Positions 8,445 to 17,287 of a DNA stretch of 64,000 nucleotides are shown one piece after another (position 1 is the stretch's first letter; the number at the start of each line of letters is the position of its first letter). The DNA is from Motiliproteus coralliicola. GTDB taxonomy: Bacteria; Pseudomonadota; Gammaproteobacteria; Pseudomonadales; Balneatricaceae. The stretch spans positions 124,001 through 188,000 of the forward strand of contig NZ_QQOH01000002.1 in assembly GCF_003345655.1 (NCBI RefSeq), written 5' to 3'. The translations under genes were made by a program, and so were the position numbers. Under the pieces are notes generated by a model that was not told the DNA's origin, did no database searches, and saw only the letters and a program-made list of their open reading frames with translations.

Positions 8445-9290
8445 ATGACCGGCCTAGATGAAATCGTCGACCTGCAGGGGTTCGAAAAGACGCTGCAGGA
8501 GCAGGCGGCCGAACTGATGAAGTTGCTGGACAAGGGTGACTTCGCCGGTGCCATGCAGTTACTGGCGGCCCTCAGTGAAGCGCGCAACAACATGCTGTAC
8601 CAGGAGGTCGGAAGACTGACCCGCGGACTGCATGAAGCGATCAAGCAGTTCAATATCGATGTCGAGAAGAGCGCTGCGCTGCAGGTGGCCCAAGAGGCCC
8701 ATGATGGCGATACCCACAGCGAAGTCTCCAACGCCCACGAACGCCTCAACCATGTGTTGGAGCTGACCGAAAGTGCGGCCAATAAGACCATGGATATGGT
8801 TGATGCCAGCATGCCGATCGCTGAAGAGCTTGGCGAGCAGGCAAAGCTGCTGCGCAAAGACTGGCAGAACATGGCTGACCAGCAAAGTAGCATGTCCGAA
8901 CTCAAGGACCTTGGGCGTACCACCGAGACCTTCCTGCAAGAGATCGAAAAGGGAGCGGCACAGCTCCAGAGCAACTATACCGAGATCCTGCTGGCGCAGG
9001 GCTTTCAAGATATCACCGGGCAATTGATCAAACGGGTTAACGGCCTGGTTAATGATGTCGAGAAGAGCCTGATTCAACTGGTGATGGTGGCCGGTAAGGT
9101 AGACATCATTACCGGTGTCAATCGCGAACAGGATACCGACGAGACCAAGCTTGCAACCGAGACGGTGGCAGCGAAGGAAAAAGAGGCCAATGTCAAAGGG
9201 CATGGTCCCCTGGTGTTGGATGAAGAGGCCGTGGACGTTGTGTCCGGGCAGGACGATGTAGACGACCTGCTGTCGAGCCTTGGATTCTAA
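8445..9290 (+). CDS. cheZ: Protein phosphatase CheZ
   Basis: CheZ dephosphorylates CheY-P. The protein has 281 residues and is mostly long helices, as expected for the four-helix bundle. The catalytic region AQGFQDITGQLIKRV contains the conserved Gln. The last 12 residues, DDVDDLLSSLGF, are the CheY-binding peptide, joined by a flexible acidic/Lys-rich linker. A strong GGGAGG lies before ATG 8445. It is flanked by cheY and cheA, as in other polar-flagellate gammaproteobacteria. Confidence 0.95.
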   Translation: MTGLDEIVDLQGFEKTLQEQAAELMKLLDKGDFAGAMQLLAALSEARNNMLYQEVGRLTRGLHEAIKQFNIDVEKSAALQVAQEAHDGDTHSEVSNAHERLNHVLELTESAANKTMDMVDASMPIAEELGEQAKLLRKDWQNMADQQSSMSELKDLGRTTETFLQEIEKGAAQLQSNYTEILLAQGFQDITGQLIKRVNGLVNDVEKSLIQLVMVAGKVDIITGVNREQDTDETKLATETVAAKEKEANVKGHGPLVLDEEAVDVVSGQDDVDDLLSSLGF

Positions 9291-9302
9291 GGAGCTGAGT
9301 GT

Positions 9303-11426
9303 ATGAGCCTGGAAGTAGATGAAGAAATCTTGCAAGACTTTCTCGTCGAGGCGGGAGAAATTCTTGAGCAGTTATCGGAGCAGTTGGTCGATCTCGAGCA
9401 TAGCCCCGATGATACCGAACTGCTCAATGCCATTTTCCGTGGCTTCCATACCGTTAAGGGCGGAGCCGGCTTTCTGCAACTGACGCCGTTGGTAGAGTGC
9501 TGCCACTCGGCTGAGAATGTGTTCGATAAATTGCGTAACAACGAGCTGCAGGTCAGCACCGCGTTGATGGACGTGGTACTGCAGGCGCTGGATACGGTCA
9601 ATGAACAGTTTGACAGTGTGCGCTCCGGTGAAGAGCCGGCTGAGGCAGATCCGCAGTTGATCGCGGCACTCGATGCCTACGTTCGTGGCGAAGTCCCCGC
9701 CGATGCGCCGGCAGCTGAACCGGTGGCGGCTGAGCCTGCACCGGCGACCGCGTCGGGGGCTGACACCGCCGATGCCGAGTTTGACCAGCTGTTGGATGCG
9801 CTCGGAGGCGTTGCCGAAGCATCGGCAGCCGAAGAAAGTACGCCCCAACCCGGTGATGCGCCAGCCGCTGCAGCGGGGGCCGATGATGAAATTACCGACG
9901 ACGAATTTGAGGCACTGCTTGATGAGTTGCACGGTAAGGGCAAACACGGCGGGGTCGTCGAAGCCCCGGCTCAGCCCGAGACCCCTGCCGCTCCGGAAGC
10001 GCCTGCAGCAGCCGGTGGTGATGAGCTGATCACCGACGACGAGTTCGAAGCCCTGCTCGATGAACTTCAAGCCCAGGGTAAAGGGGCGTTTGCTGCTCCC
10101 GGCGCCGACACTGCCGCAGCGGCACCGGCCGCCGATAGTGCGCCCAAACCTGCGGTAGAAGAACCAAAACCGGCCGCAGCGCCTAAACCGGCACCGGCAG
10201 AGAAGCCGAAAGCCCCGGCCAAGCCTAGGGCTGCAGCCAAGAAAGCCGACAAACCGGCGGCTGCCGAAACCACTGTACGAGTCGATACCCAGCGCCTTGA
10301 CGAGATCATGAATATGGTCGGCGAGCTGGTGTTGGTGCGGAATCGACTGGTGCGGTTGGGGAATACCGTCGCCGACGAAGAGGTCGGTAAAGCGGTTTCC
10401 AGTCTCGATATGGTCACCGCCGACCTGCAGATGTCGGTGATGAAGACCCGAATGCAGCCGATCAAGAAGGTGTTCGGCCGCTTCCCGCGGGTGGTACGAG
10501 ATCTGGCCCGCACACTGAAAAAAGAGGTTAACCTCGAACTTCGCGGTGAAGAGACCGACCTGGATAAAAACCTGGTTGAGGCGCTGGCCGATCCGTTGGT
10601 CCACCTGGTCCGAAATGCGGTTGACCACGGTATCGAAAATCCCGAAGTGCGTGAGGCCGCCGGCAAGCCGCGGCTGGGTAATGTGATTTTGTCTGCCGAG
10701 CAGGAGGGAGACCATATCCTGTTGGCGATCCAGGACGACGGCGCCGGCATGGACCCCGACAAGCTACGTGGCTTGGCGGTCAGCAAGGGGATGATGGATC
10801 AGGATGCCGCGGATCGGTTGACCGATAACGAAGCCTTTAACCTGATCTTCGCCGCCGGATTCTCGACCAAGAAGGAGATCTCCGATGTCTCCGGTCGTGG
10901 CGTCGGCATGGATGTGGTCAAAACCAAGATCACCCAGCTGAACGGTACCCTCAATATCGACTCGATTCAGGGTGAAGGTTCCCGAATCGAGATCAAGGTG
11001 CCGCTGACCTTGGCGATCATGCCGACCCTGATGGTCATGCTGGGCGATCAAGCCTTCGCGTTGCCGCTGGTCAATGTGAATGAGATCTTCCACCTGGATC
11101 TGACTCAGACCAATGTCGTTGATGGTCAGGAAGTGGTGGTGGTGCGTGAGAAGGCGCTGCCGTTGTTCCACCTCAAGCGTTGGTTGGTGGAGCACTGTGC
11201 GGGTGAAACCTTGCCCGAAACCGGCCATGTGGTGATCGTTACTGTCGGGACCCAGCGAGTCGGCTTTATTGTCGATCAGTTGGTTGGTCAAGAAGAGGTG
11301 GTGATCAAACCGTTGGGCAAGATGCTGCTCGGCACGCCGGGGATGGCGGGGGCGACGATTACCGGTGATGGCCGGATCGCGCTGATCCTCGATATCCCGA
11401 GTATGTTGAAACATTACGCATCATGA
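9303..11426 (+). CDS. cheA: Chemotaxis histidine kinase CheA with repeat-bearing linker
   Basis: CheA is the core kinase of the chemosensory array and phosphorylates CheY and CheB. The protein has 707 residues. The P1/Hpt domain carries His49 (FRGFHTVKGGAGFL). A 210-residue Ala/Pro/Glu linker follows, then the dimerisation helices from about residue 323 (RLDEIMNMVGELV), the ATPase domain (HLVRNAVDHGIENP, GRGVGMDVV) and the CheW-like P5. No folded P2 domain is evident. The linker holds three related acidic motifs at about residues 154-172, 192-212 and 238-258 (core DDEFEALLDEL). They may match the localisation (LID) regions that bind ParP in Vibrio, and a parP homologue is encoded downstream. 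Confidence 0.96.
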   Translation: MSLEVDEEILQDFLVEAGEILEQLSEQLVDLEHSPDDTELLNAIFRGFHTVKGGAGFLQLTPLVECCHSAENVFDKLRNNELQVSTALMDVVLQALDTVNEQFDSVRSGEEPAEADPQLIAALDAYVRGEVPADAPAAEPVAAEPAPATASGADTADAEFDQLLDALGGVAEASAAEESTPQPGDAPAAAAGADDEITDDEFEALLDELHGKGKHGGVVEAPAQPETPAAPEAPAAAGGDELITDDEFEALLDELQAQGKGAFAAPGADTAAAAPAADSAPKPAVEEPKPAAAPKPAPAEKPKAPAKPRAAAKKADKPAAAETTVRVDTQRLDEIMNMVGELVLVRNRLVRLGNTVADEEVGKAVSSLDMVTADLQMSVMKTRMQPIKKVFGRFPRVVRDLARTLKKEVNLELRGEETDLDKNLVEALADPLVHLVRNAVDHGIENPEVREAAGKPRLGNVILSAEQEGDHILLAIQDDGAGMDPDKLRGLAVSKGMMDQDAADRLTDNEAFNLIFAAGFSTKKEISDVSGRGVGMDVVKTKITQLNGTLNIDSIQGEGSRIEIKVPLTLAIMPTLMVMLGDQAFALPLVNVNEIFHLDLTQTNVVDGQEVVVVREKALPLFHLKRWLVEHCAGETLPETGHVVIVTVGTQRVGFIVDQLVGQEEVVIKPLGKMLLGTPGMAGATITGDGRIALILDIPSMLKHYAS

Positions 11427-11475
11427 TCACAGGACGGTGGTCCGGCCTCAGGGCCTTGATGTTTAGGAGAACTGG

Positions 11476-12624
11476 ATGCCCGTAAACGTTCTTGTTGTTG
11501 ATGACTCGGCTTTTTTCCGCCAGCGAGTCACAACCATCTTGAATTCAGACCCTCGGGTAAAAGTGGTCGGCACCGCGGAAAACGGCCAGGTGGCGATCGA
11601 GAAGGCGAAACAGCTTAAGCCTGATGTCATCACCATGGATTACGAGATGCCGGTGCTGAACGGCATCGCCGCGCTCACCGAGATCATGCGCAGCTGTCCG
11701 ACGCCGGTGTTGATGTTTTCATCGCTGACTTACGAAGGGGCGCGAATTACCCTGGAGGCCTTGGAAGCCGGTGCCGTGGACTACTTGCCCAAGAGCTACG
11801 AGCGCATGGGCAAGGGGCGTGGCAGCCTGGAGCAGGTGCTGATCGAACGGGTTCTGACGGTATCCAAGAGTCGGGTCGGTGCAGGTCGTAGCCTTGGTTC
11901 GACCACTGCGGCATCCCGGCCTGAACCGAGTCCTGGCTCTGCCGCACGTCCCCGTTCGGCCTCACTGCGCCAGCCCATGTCACGAGAGATTCCGAGGGCC
12001 CCGAAATCACCGGCGGTTGCCGATTCGCCAGCGCCGCGCTCCGGTAGTCTGAAGGGAAAAACCAAACTGGTGATTTTCGGCACTTCAACCGGTGGTCCGG
12101 TGGCGATTCAGAAAATTCTGACCCGCCTGCCGGCCAGTTTCCCGTTGCCGATTCTAATCGTCCAGCATATGCCCAAAACCTTTACCGGCGCTTTTGCCGA
12201 GCGGTTGAATCAACAATGTCAGATTCAGGTTCGTGAAGCCGTTGATGGCGATCAACTGAAGCCGGGAGTTGCGTTATTGGCGCCCGGTGGCGAGCAGATG
12301 ATGGTGGATCCGCGCCAGGGCCGGGTTCGGATCATGGCGGGCGATGAGCGATTAAATTACAAACCCAGTGTCGACGTGACCTTCGGTTCGGCCGCTAAGG
12401 CGTACGGATCGAACGTGCTGGGTATCGTGTTGACCGGAATGGGGGCCGATGGCCGTGACGGGGCCCGCATGCTGAAGAACAGCGGCTCGACCATTTGGGC
12501 ACAGAACGAACAGAGCTGCGTAATCTACGGCATGCCCCAGGCGATCGCCCAGGCCAAGCTGGCGGATCACATTGTCGATCTGGATGACGTCAGCAACCAT
12601 ATCAAGTCGGCCTTGGGGTACTGA
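11476..12624 (+). CDS. cheB: Chemotaxis protein-glutamate methylesterase CheB
   Basis: CheB removes methyl groups from chemoreceptors (and deamidates Gln) when phosphorylated by CheA. The protein has 382 residues. The N-terminal receiver has the phosphoacceptor Asp in VITMDYEMPVLNG. A Pro/Ser/Arg-rich linker covers about residues 135-195. The methylesterase domain shows the Ser (FGTSTGGPVA), His (VQHMPKTFTGAFAERL) and Asp (GMGADGRDGA) regions of the catalytic triad. AGGAGA precedes ATG 11476. The stop overlaps the motC start. No cheR lies in the window. Confidence 0.95.
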   Translation: MPVNVLVVDDSAFFRQRVTTILNSDPRVKVVGTAENGQVAIEKAKQLKPDVITMDYEMPVLNGIAALTEIMRSCPTPVLMFSSLTYEGARITLEALEAGAVDYLPKSYERMGKGRGSLEQVLIERVLTVSKSRVGAGRSLGSTTAASRPEPSPGSAARPRSASLRQPMSREIPRAPKSPAVADSPAPRSGSLKGKTKLVIFGTSTGGPVAIQKILTRLPASFPLPILIVQHMPKTFTGAFAERLNQQCQIQVREAVDGDQLKPGVALLAPGGEQMMVDPRQGRVRIMAGDERLNYKPSVDVTFGSAAKAYGSNVLGIVLTGMGADGRDGARMLKNSGSTIWAQNEQSCVIYGMPQAIAQAKLADHIVDLDDVSNHIKSALGY

Positions 12625-13364
12625 TGGATCGGCTCAGTCTGCTAGGGATTCTGCTGGTACTGATCGCCATCTTTGGCGGTCAGATAGCCGAGGGCGGCAG
12701 TGTTGATACCCTGATCAACGGTGCTGCAGCCATCATCGTCTTCGGTGGCACCCTGGGGGCTGGCATGTTGCAGTTCTCATTTCCCGAAACTCGCCGGGCA
12801 CTGGGGATGTTCAGCTGGGTGTTATCACCACCGCGACTGGATTTTCCCCAGGGTGTCGAAAAGATCGTCGGCTGGAGCATTCATGCCCGTCGCTTTGGTT
12901 TGATCGGGCTGGAGAAGCAGTCGGAGCTGGAGGATGACGACTTTCTGCGCAAAGGCCTGCAGTTGATCGCCGATGGTAACGAGCACGAGTCGATCCGGGA
13001 ATTGATGGAGATAGAGCTGAATGTCCGTGAGCTTCGCGACCTCCAGGCGGCCCGGGTTTACGAAAGCATGGGGGGCTATGCCCCGACGATCGGTATTATC
13101 GGTGCGGTCATGGGGCTGATCCACGTGATGACCAATCTGGATTCCCCGGAGACCCTGGGCAGCGGCATTGCGACGGCTTTTGTGGCCACGGTCTACGGGG
13201 TCGGTATTGCCAACCTGGTGCTGTTGCCGATCGCCGGTAAACTGAAATCGCTGGTTCAGCAGCGCTATCAATATCACGAGATGATGCTGGAAGGGTTCCT
13301 GTCGATCGCCCAGGGGCATAACCCTCTGGCGATACGGATGCGCTTGGAAAGCTACCTGCGCTGA
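12624..13364 (+). CDS. motC: Flagellar motor stator protein MotC (MotA family)
   Basis: MotC is the MotA-type stator subunit of the second stator set known in Pseudomonas (MotCD), which couples proton flow to rotation at the cytoplasmic membrane. The protein has 246 residues with two N-terminal transmembrane helices (about 5-25 and 30-50), a cytoplasmic loop, and two C-terminal helices (about 150-170 and 182-205). These include the family region GIIGAVMGLIHVM. The start ATG overlaps the cheB stop, so the two are translationally coupled. motD follows by 10 bases. Confidence 0.93.
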   Translation: MDRLSLLGILLVLIAIFGGQIAEGGSVDTLINGAAAIIVFGGTLGAGMLQFSFPETRRALGMFSWVLSPPRLDFPQGVEKIVGWSIHARRFGLIGLEKQSELEDDDFLRKGLQLIADGNEHESIRELMEIELNVRELRDLQAARVYESMGGYAPTIGIIGAVMGLIHVMTNLDSPETLGSGIATAFVATVYGVGIANLVLLPIAGKLKSLVQQRYQYHEMMLEGFLSIAQGHNPLAIRMRLESYLR

Positions 13365-13374
13365 GGCGACGCCT

Positions 13375-14319
13375 ATGGCCAGACGACATAAGCATCAGGA
13401 GGCTGCCGGAAACACCGAGCGTTGGGTGGTTTCCTATGCGGACTTCATCACGCTGCTGCTGGCCTTTTTTGTGGTGATGTACTCGATCTCATCGGTAAAT
13501 GAAGGCAAGTACCGGGTACTGTCGGAGTCTTTGGCAGGAATTTTCCGCGGCCCCGACATGTCCTTTGATCCGGTCCAGGTGGGTGATCTGCAGCTGCGCG
13601 ACACCAGCCGGGATATCGGCTTGATGGACCAGGCCTCAGCCCAGCAAAGTGCTGGTATTGAGGGAGGGGGCAACCCGGAGACGGAGCAGTTGCAGCAGAT
13701 CCAGTCGGCGGCGACAGCTAAGTTTCAGGAGTTGATCAACGACGGCGAGATCTCGATCTCCGCCAACAAGCTCTGGGTCGAGATCGAGATCGGCTCGGGA
13801 GTGCTGTTTGCCAGTGGCAGCGCGACACCAGCGCTCAGTGCCGATGCAATTTTGGAAGCCTTGGCGTCGTTACTGTCGCCCTACGAAAACCCGCTCCACG
13901 TTGAGGGTTACACCGACAATCAGCCGATCAGCAGCGATCAGTTTCCGTCGAACTGGGAACTGTCGGCCGCCCGCGCCGCCGGGGTGGTGCGGATGTTGGC
14001 CCATTTCGGCATCGCCCCGGAGCGGATGGCAGCGGTTGGTTACGGCCAATATCAGCCCAAGGTCAGCAACCTGAGCGCTAATGGCCGACGTAAGAATCGC
14101 CGGGTGGTTATTATCGTTTCCCGAGATGAGCGGGTTCAACGCGCACTTTCGGGTTATGGCAGCGGTTATATAAGTGAGGATGCGGTCGATAATCTTCTTC
14201 AACAACCGCGGCCTCAGAGCGCTGAAGCACCAGCTGAGGGAGGCATTCAGCGGGTCGAAACCGAACAGGGTGGGGTGTTGTTCACCCAGGGTGAGACGCC
14301 CGAACAGACGCAACAGTAG
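13375..14319 (+). CDS. motD: Flagellar motor stator protein MotD (MotB family, OmpA-like)
   Basis: MotD is the MotB-type stator partner that anchors MotC to peptidoglycan. The protein has 314 residues. A short basic N-terminus is followed by one transmembrane helix (about residues 20-42). It contains WVVSYADFITLLLAFF, whose Asp is the proton-carrying residue of the family. A linker leads to an OmpA-like domain at about residues 145-255 (EGYTDNQPI, NWELSAARA, GYGQYQPKVSN, GRRKNRRVVI). The 50-residue acidic/Gln tail is variable. It is adjacent to motC in the same operon. Confidence 0.94.
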   Translation: MARRHKHQEAAGNTERWVVSYADFITLLLAFFVVMYSISSVNEGKYRVLSESLAGIFRGPDMSFDPVQVGDLQLRDTSRDIGLMDQASAQQSAGIEGGGNPETEQLQQIQSAATAKFQELINDGEISISANKLWVEIEIGSGVLFASGSATPALSADAILEALASLLSPYENPLHVEGYTDNQPISSDQFPSNWELSAARAAGVVRMLAHFGIAPERMAAVGYGQYQPKVSNLSANGRRKNRRVVIIVSRDERVQRALSGYGSGYISEDAVDNLLQQPRPQSAEAPAEGGIQRVETEQGGVLFTQGETPEQTQQ

Positions 14320-14356
14320 CAACAGAGTTCAGCGACGGTAGATTAGGAGTAATCGC

Positions 14357-15157
14357 GTGCATATCTGGGCAGTAGCCAATCAGAAAGGTGGGGTAGGCAA
14401 GACCACCACTGTAGTGACCTTGGCCGGTTTACTGGCAGACCAGGGGCATGATGTGCTGCTGCTGGACCTGGACCCCCACGGCTCCCTGACCAGCTATTTC
14501 GGCTACGATCCCGATGCGCTGGAACACAGTGCCTACGACCTGTTTGAGCAGGAAACCCGTACCCTTGACCAGGTGCTGCCGCTGTTGCAAAGCAGCAGCC
14601 ATGATCGGATCAGTTTGATTCCGGCCTCCACTGCGATGGCGACGCTGGAGCGCAAGTCAGTCGGTGCCGAAGGGATGGGATTGATGATCGCCAAGGCCCT
14701 GGCGCAGTTGTGGGACCGTTTCGATTATGTACTGATCGACAGTCCGCCGGTGTTGGGGGTGTTGATGGTCAATGCCCTGGCTGCCTGCGAGCGCCTGATC
14801 GTACCGGTTCAGACCGAGTTTCTGGCGATCAAGGGCCTGGAGCGGATGGTGCGTACCCTGACCATGATTAACCGTGCCCGCAGCCAGAAGCTGCGTTATC
14901 ACATCCTGCCGACCTTCTTCGATCGCCGTACCCAGGCCTCGATGCAGAGCCTGCGAAGTATCAAACGCAATTATCCGGATGAGATCGCCCATGCGGTGAT
15001 TCCCGTGGATACCAAGTTCCGCAACGCCAGTACCGCCGGTGTCGTTCCCTCGGCGCTGGACTCCAGCACCCATGGGGTGCGTGCCTATGGGATGCTGCTG
15101 CGCTGGTTGCAGACGCTTGATAAACAATCCGGTTCAGACGGTCAGCAGCGCTCATGA
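14357..15157 (+). CDS. parC: ParA-like ATPase ParC for polar chemosensory arrays
   Basis: This ParA-family ATPase has 266 residues, with Walker A NQKGGVGKTTTVVTLAG at residues 8-24 and DLDPHGSLT. In Vibrio, the homologue ParC in this chromosomal position recruits chemosensory arrays to the pole and segregates them at division, through ParP. It is not the chromosome-partition ParA: no parB neighbour or parS site is seen, and it is embedded in a che operon. Translation starts at GTG 14357, with AGGAG seven bases upstream. The stop overlaps the parP start by four bases, so coupling is likely. Confidence 0.9.
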   Translation: MHIWAVANQKGGVGKTTTVVTLAGLLADQGHDVLLLDLDPHGSLTSYFGYDPDALEHSAYDLFEQETRTLDQVLPLLQSSSHDRISLIPASTAMATLERKSVGAEGMGLMIAKALAQLWDRFDYVLIDSPPVLGVLMVNALAACERLIVPVQTEFLAIKGLERMVRTLTMINRARSQKLRYHILPTFFDRRTQASMQSLRSIKRNYPDEIAHAVIPVDTKFRNASTAGVVPSALDSSTHGVRAYGMLLRWLQTLDKQSGSDGQQRS

Positions 15158-15969
15158 AGACCAGACAACCTCTCAGCCCACAGCCGGCGGCCGAGTCCGA
15201 TATCGCCACGGCCGCTCAAACACGGACCCAAACCAAGGGGCCGCAGGTGGCGGTGCAGGAGTACCTGGACGCGCTGCTACAGGATGCAACCAGCCAGGCG
15301 ATTGTTGAAGATCAGCAGCTTGAGGTGCTGATGGTGCCCGAGCTGGCACCTGTCGCTCCGGTGGTTATCGAGCCAGAGTTGGTGGAGACCGTCGCCGAGG
15401 TGAAGCCGGCGGTCGAGCAACAGCAAGAGCAAGATCTGGATGAGCTAACAGCGGCCGGTGTCGATGAGCCGGAGGCCGATCTCTGGGTTGAGGGCCGTCC
15501 ACCCTGGGCTCAACAGCGCTTCGACTGTCTGCTGTTTAAGGTGGCGGGGTTGATGCTGGCGGTACCGCTGGTGGAGCTGGGTGGTGTGCTGGTGATCGAG
15601 GATGAACTGCGGCCGTTGTTCGGCCAGCCCGATTGGTTCTTAGGCTTGCTGCCGTCAAAAACCGAAGGTACAGTCAAGGCGATTGATACCGCACGCTGGG
15701 TGATGCCGGAGCGTTATCCGGAAGATGCCGGTGAATTCAAGTACGTGATCCTGATGGAAGGCAGTGACTGGGGCATGGCCTGCCACGAGGTGGCCGATGC
15801 CGTCACGCTGGAACCCGATCAGGTCAGCTGGCGTAGTGATCGCGGACGACGCCCTTGGCTTGCCGGGACCGTGATTGATCATATGTGCGCCATCATGGAT
15901 GTCTCCGCGCTGCTAAACTTGCTCCAGCAGAGTCAGGCCGAGCAGCAACAGACCCATTCAGAACAATAA
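15154..15969 (+). CDS. parP: CheW-domain protein ParP, linking ParC to CheA arrays
   Basis: The protein has 271 residues. The N-terminal half is low-complexity and acidic, with one conserved-looking helix (QVAVQEYLDALLQDAT, about residues 28-43). The C-terminal half (about 125-260) is a CheW-like fold ending with LAGTVIDHMCAIMDVSALL. This architecture and its overlap with parC match ParP. In Vibrio, the CheW-like AIF domain of ParP binds CheA and other array proteins and ties arrays to polar ParC. A plain second CheW is less likely, given the long N-terminal extension and the separate short cheW just downstream. Confidence 0.87.
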   Translation: MKTRQPLSPQPAAESDIATAAQTRTQTKGPQVAVQEYLDALLQDATSQAIVEDQQLEVLMVPELAPVAPVVIEPELVETVAEVKPAVEQQQEQDLDELTAAGVDEPEADLWVEGRPPWAQQRFDCLLFKVAGLMLAVPLVELGGVLVIEDELRPLFGQPDWFLGLLPSKTEGTVKAIDTARWVMPERYPEDAGEFKYVILMEGSDWGMACHEVADAVTLEPDQVSWRSDRGRRPWLAGTVIDHMCAIMDVSALLNLLQQSQAEQQQTHSEQ

Positions 15970-15999
15970 CCCGGCTCGACCGGAGAAGAGGAAATCAGC

Positions 16000-16479
16000 A
16001 TGAGCATTAATGCCGCCAGCGGTAGCGAAGACCCGGTACTGCAGTACGTTACCTTCCGCTTGGAGGAGGAAACCTACGGCATCAACGTAATGCAGGTTCA
16101 GGAAGTCCTTCGCTACAGTGAAATCGCCCCGGTTCCGGGCGCACCGACCTACGTCCTGGGGATCATCAATCTGCGCGGCAATGTCGTCACCGTGATCGAT
16201 ACCCGTCAGCGCTTCGGTCTGATGCCGGCGGATGTGACCGACAATACCCGGATCGTCATTATCGAGGTCGAGAAGCAGGTGATCGGTATTCTGGTGGATG
16301 CCGTGTCCGAGGTGGTTTACCTGAACCAGTCCGAGATCGAAAAGGCCCCCAATGTGGGGACCGAAGAGAGCGCCAAGTTCATCCAGGGCGTTTGTCACAA
16401 GGATGAGCAATTGCTGATCCTGGTCGAACTCGACAAGATGATGACCGACGATGAGTGGTCGGAAATCTCCATGCTCTAA
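16000..16479 (+). CDS. cheW: Chemotaxis coupling protein CheW
   Basis: CheW couples chemoreceptors to CheA in arrays. The product is 159 residues, a single CheW domain with YVTFRLEEETYGINVMQVQE at the start and GAPTYVLGIINLRGNVVTVI, the conserved central strand-turn. The spacing from GAGGA to ATG 16000 is good. It is the last clear array gene of the operon, 30 bases after parP. Confidence 0.95.
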   Translation: MSINAASGSEDPVLQYVTFRLEEETYGINVMQVQEVLRYSEIAPVPGAPTYVLGIINLRGNVVTVIDTRQRFGLMPADVTDNTRIVIIEVEKQVIGILVDAVSEVVYLNQSEIEKAPNVGTEESAKFIQGVCHKDEQLLILVELDKMMTDDEWSEISML

Positions 16480-16520
16480 GGCATGGTGCACCATTTTTCT
16501 CGTTCAGTACCCATAGTTCT

Positions 16521-16934
16521 ATGACGCAACCCTGGTTATGGCTGGCGATTACACTGTTATCGGTGGGATTGCTGGCGAGCCTGTTCTGGCTGATACGACT
16601 GCAGCGCCGCCTGCGCGACCAGCAGCGTAACTACGAAGCCCTGCTGAATGTGCTGCGCAATGAGATTCGGCTGACCAACAGCGGGGCGATGGGCATGGGG
16701 CGGCGACTCAAACAGGTCGAGCAGCGTCTGAATATCACCGCCGAGAAACAGCTGGAGCTGGAAAACCGGGATCCGGGTGCGCTGGCCTACAACCAGGCCG
16801 CCAAATTGATGGAGATGGGCGCCGATGTCGATGATCTGGTCGGCAGTTGCGGTATCGCCCGTCCCGAGGCCGAGCTGATGGCGCTGTTGCATCGTGAGAT
16901 CAAGGGCTCGCCGGCACTGAAGTCCGATCATTGA
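16521..16934 (+). CDS. DUF2802 membrane-anchored protein
   Basis: This is a 137-residue protein of the DUF2802 family with one N-terminal transmembrane helix (residues 4-26, MTQPWLWLAITLLSVGLLAS). A basic/helical middle with coiled-coil character follows (about 30-80), then a C-terminal helical segment (MEMGADVDDLVGSCGIARPE, EAELMALL) that resembles a small helix-turn-helix. ATG 16521 is chosen because it opens directly into the transmembrane helix; a longer reading would overlap cheW. The family is regularly found at this place after cheW in Pseudomonas-type clusters. Its function is not known to me. Confidence 0.8.
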   Translation: MTQPWLWLAITLLSVGLLASLFWLIRLQRRLRDQQRNYEALLNVLRNEIRLTNSGAMGMGRRLKQVEQRLNITAEKQLELENRDPGALAYNQAAKLMEMGADVDDLVGSCGIARPEAELMALLHREIKGSPALKSDH

Positions 16935-16954
16935 GGCGCAGGTCTGGCCTTAAC

Positions 16955-17287
16955 CTAACGATTGCTGTCGTTACTGTCCTGCCCGGAGTTGGCCAGGGTA
17001 TCGCTCAACGACCCCAGATCCGGTTTATCCTCACGCAAGCTGTAGGCAAACGCGATCACCTCGGCGATCGCTTTGTAGAGTGATTCCGGGATCTCCTGAC
17101 CCAGTTGCAGCATCGACAGGGTATCCACCAGCGCCGGGTCCTCGTGTATCAGTATGCCGTGTTCGGCGGCGACCCGGATAATCTCTTCGGCCACCAGCCC
17201 CTGGCCTTTGGCCGACAGGTAGGGCGCCTGCTGCTGGTTGTAGGTGAGGGCGACCGCGCTGCGGTTCTGGGGCTTCTCTTCGTTCAT
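16955..17287 (-). CDS. FlhB C-terminal-domain homologue (FhlB/FlhX-like)
   Basis: This 110-residue soluble protein is related to the C-terminal part of FlhB (FlhB_C family). It contains AVALTYNQQQAPYLSAKGQG near the start and IPESLYKAIAEVIAFAYSL near the end, matching the FlhB segment PEGLYVAVAQVLAYVYQL. It has no membrane part and no NPxH cleavage site. Such proteins can substitute for the cleaved FlhB C-terminal fragment in Salmonella work; their natural role is less clear. Its start codon overlaps the fliK stop by four bases, so the two are co-translated. It converges with the che operon. Confidence 0.85.
   Translation of the reverse strand: MNEEKPQNRSAVALTYNQQQAPYLSAKGQGLVAEEIIRVAAEHGILIHEDPALVDTLSMLQLGQEIPESLYKAIAEVIAFAYSLREDKPDLGSLSDTLANSGQDSNDSNR

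Noticed and set aside
9372-10715. Long minus-strand open frame opposite cheA
   Set aside because: It mirrors the Ala/Pro/Glu-rich CheA linker, shows no recognisable domain and would lie wholly inside a certain gene.
14357-15157. Chromosome-partition ParA
   Set aside because: There is no parB or parS nearby. It is embedded between motD and a ParP-type CheW protein, which fits the chemosensory ParC instead.
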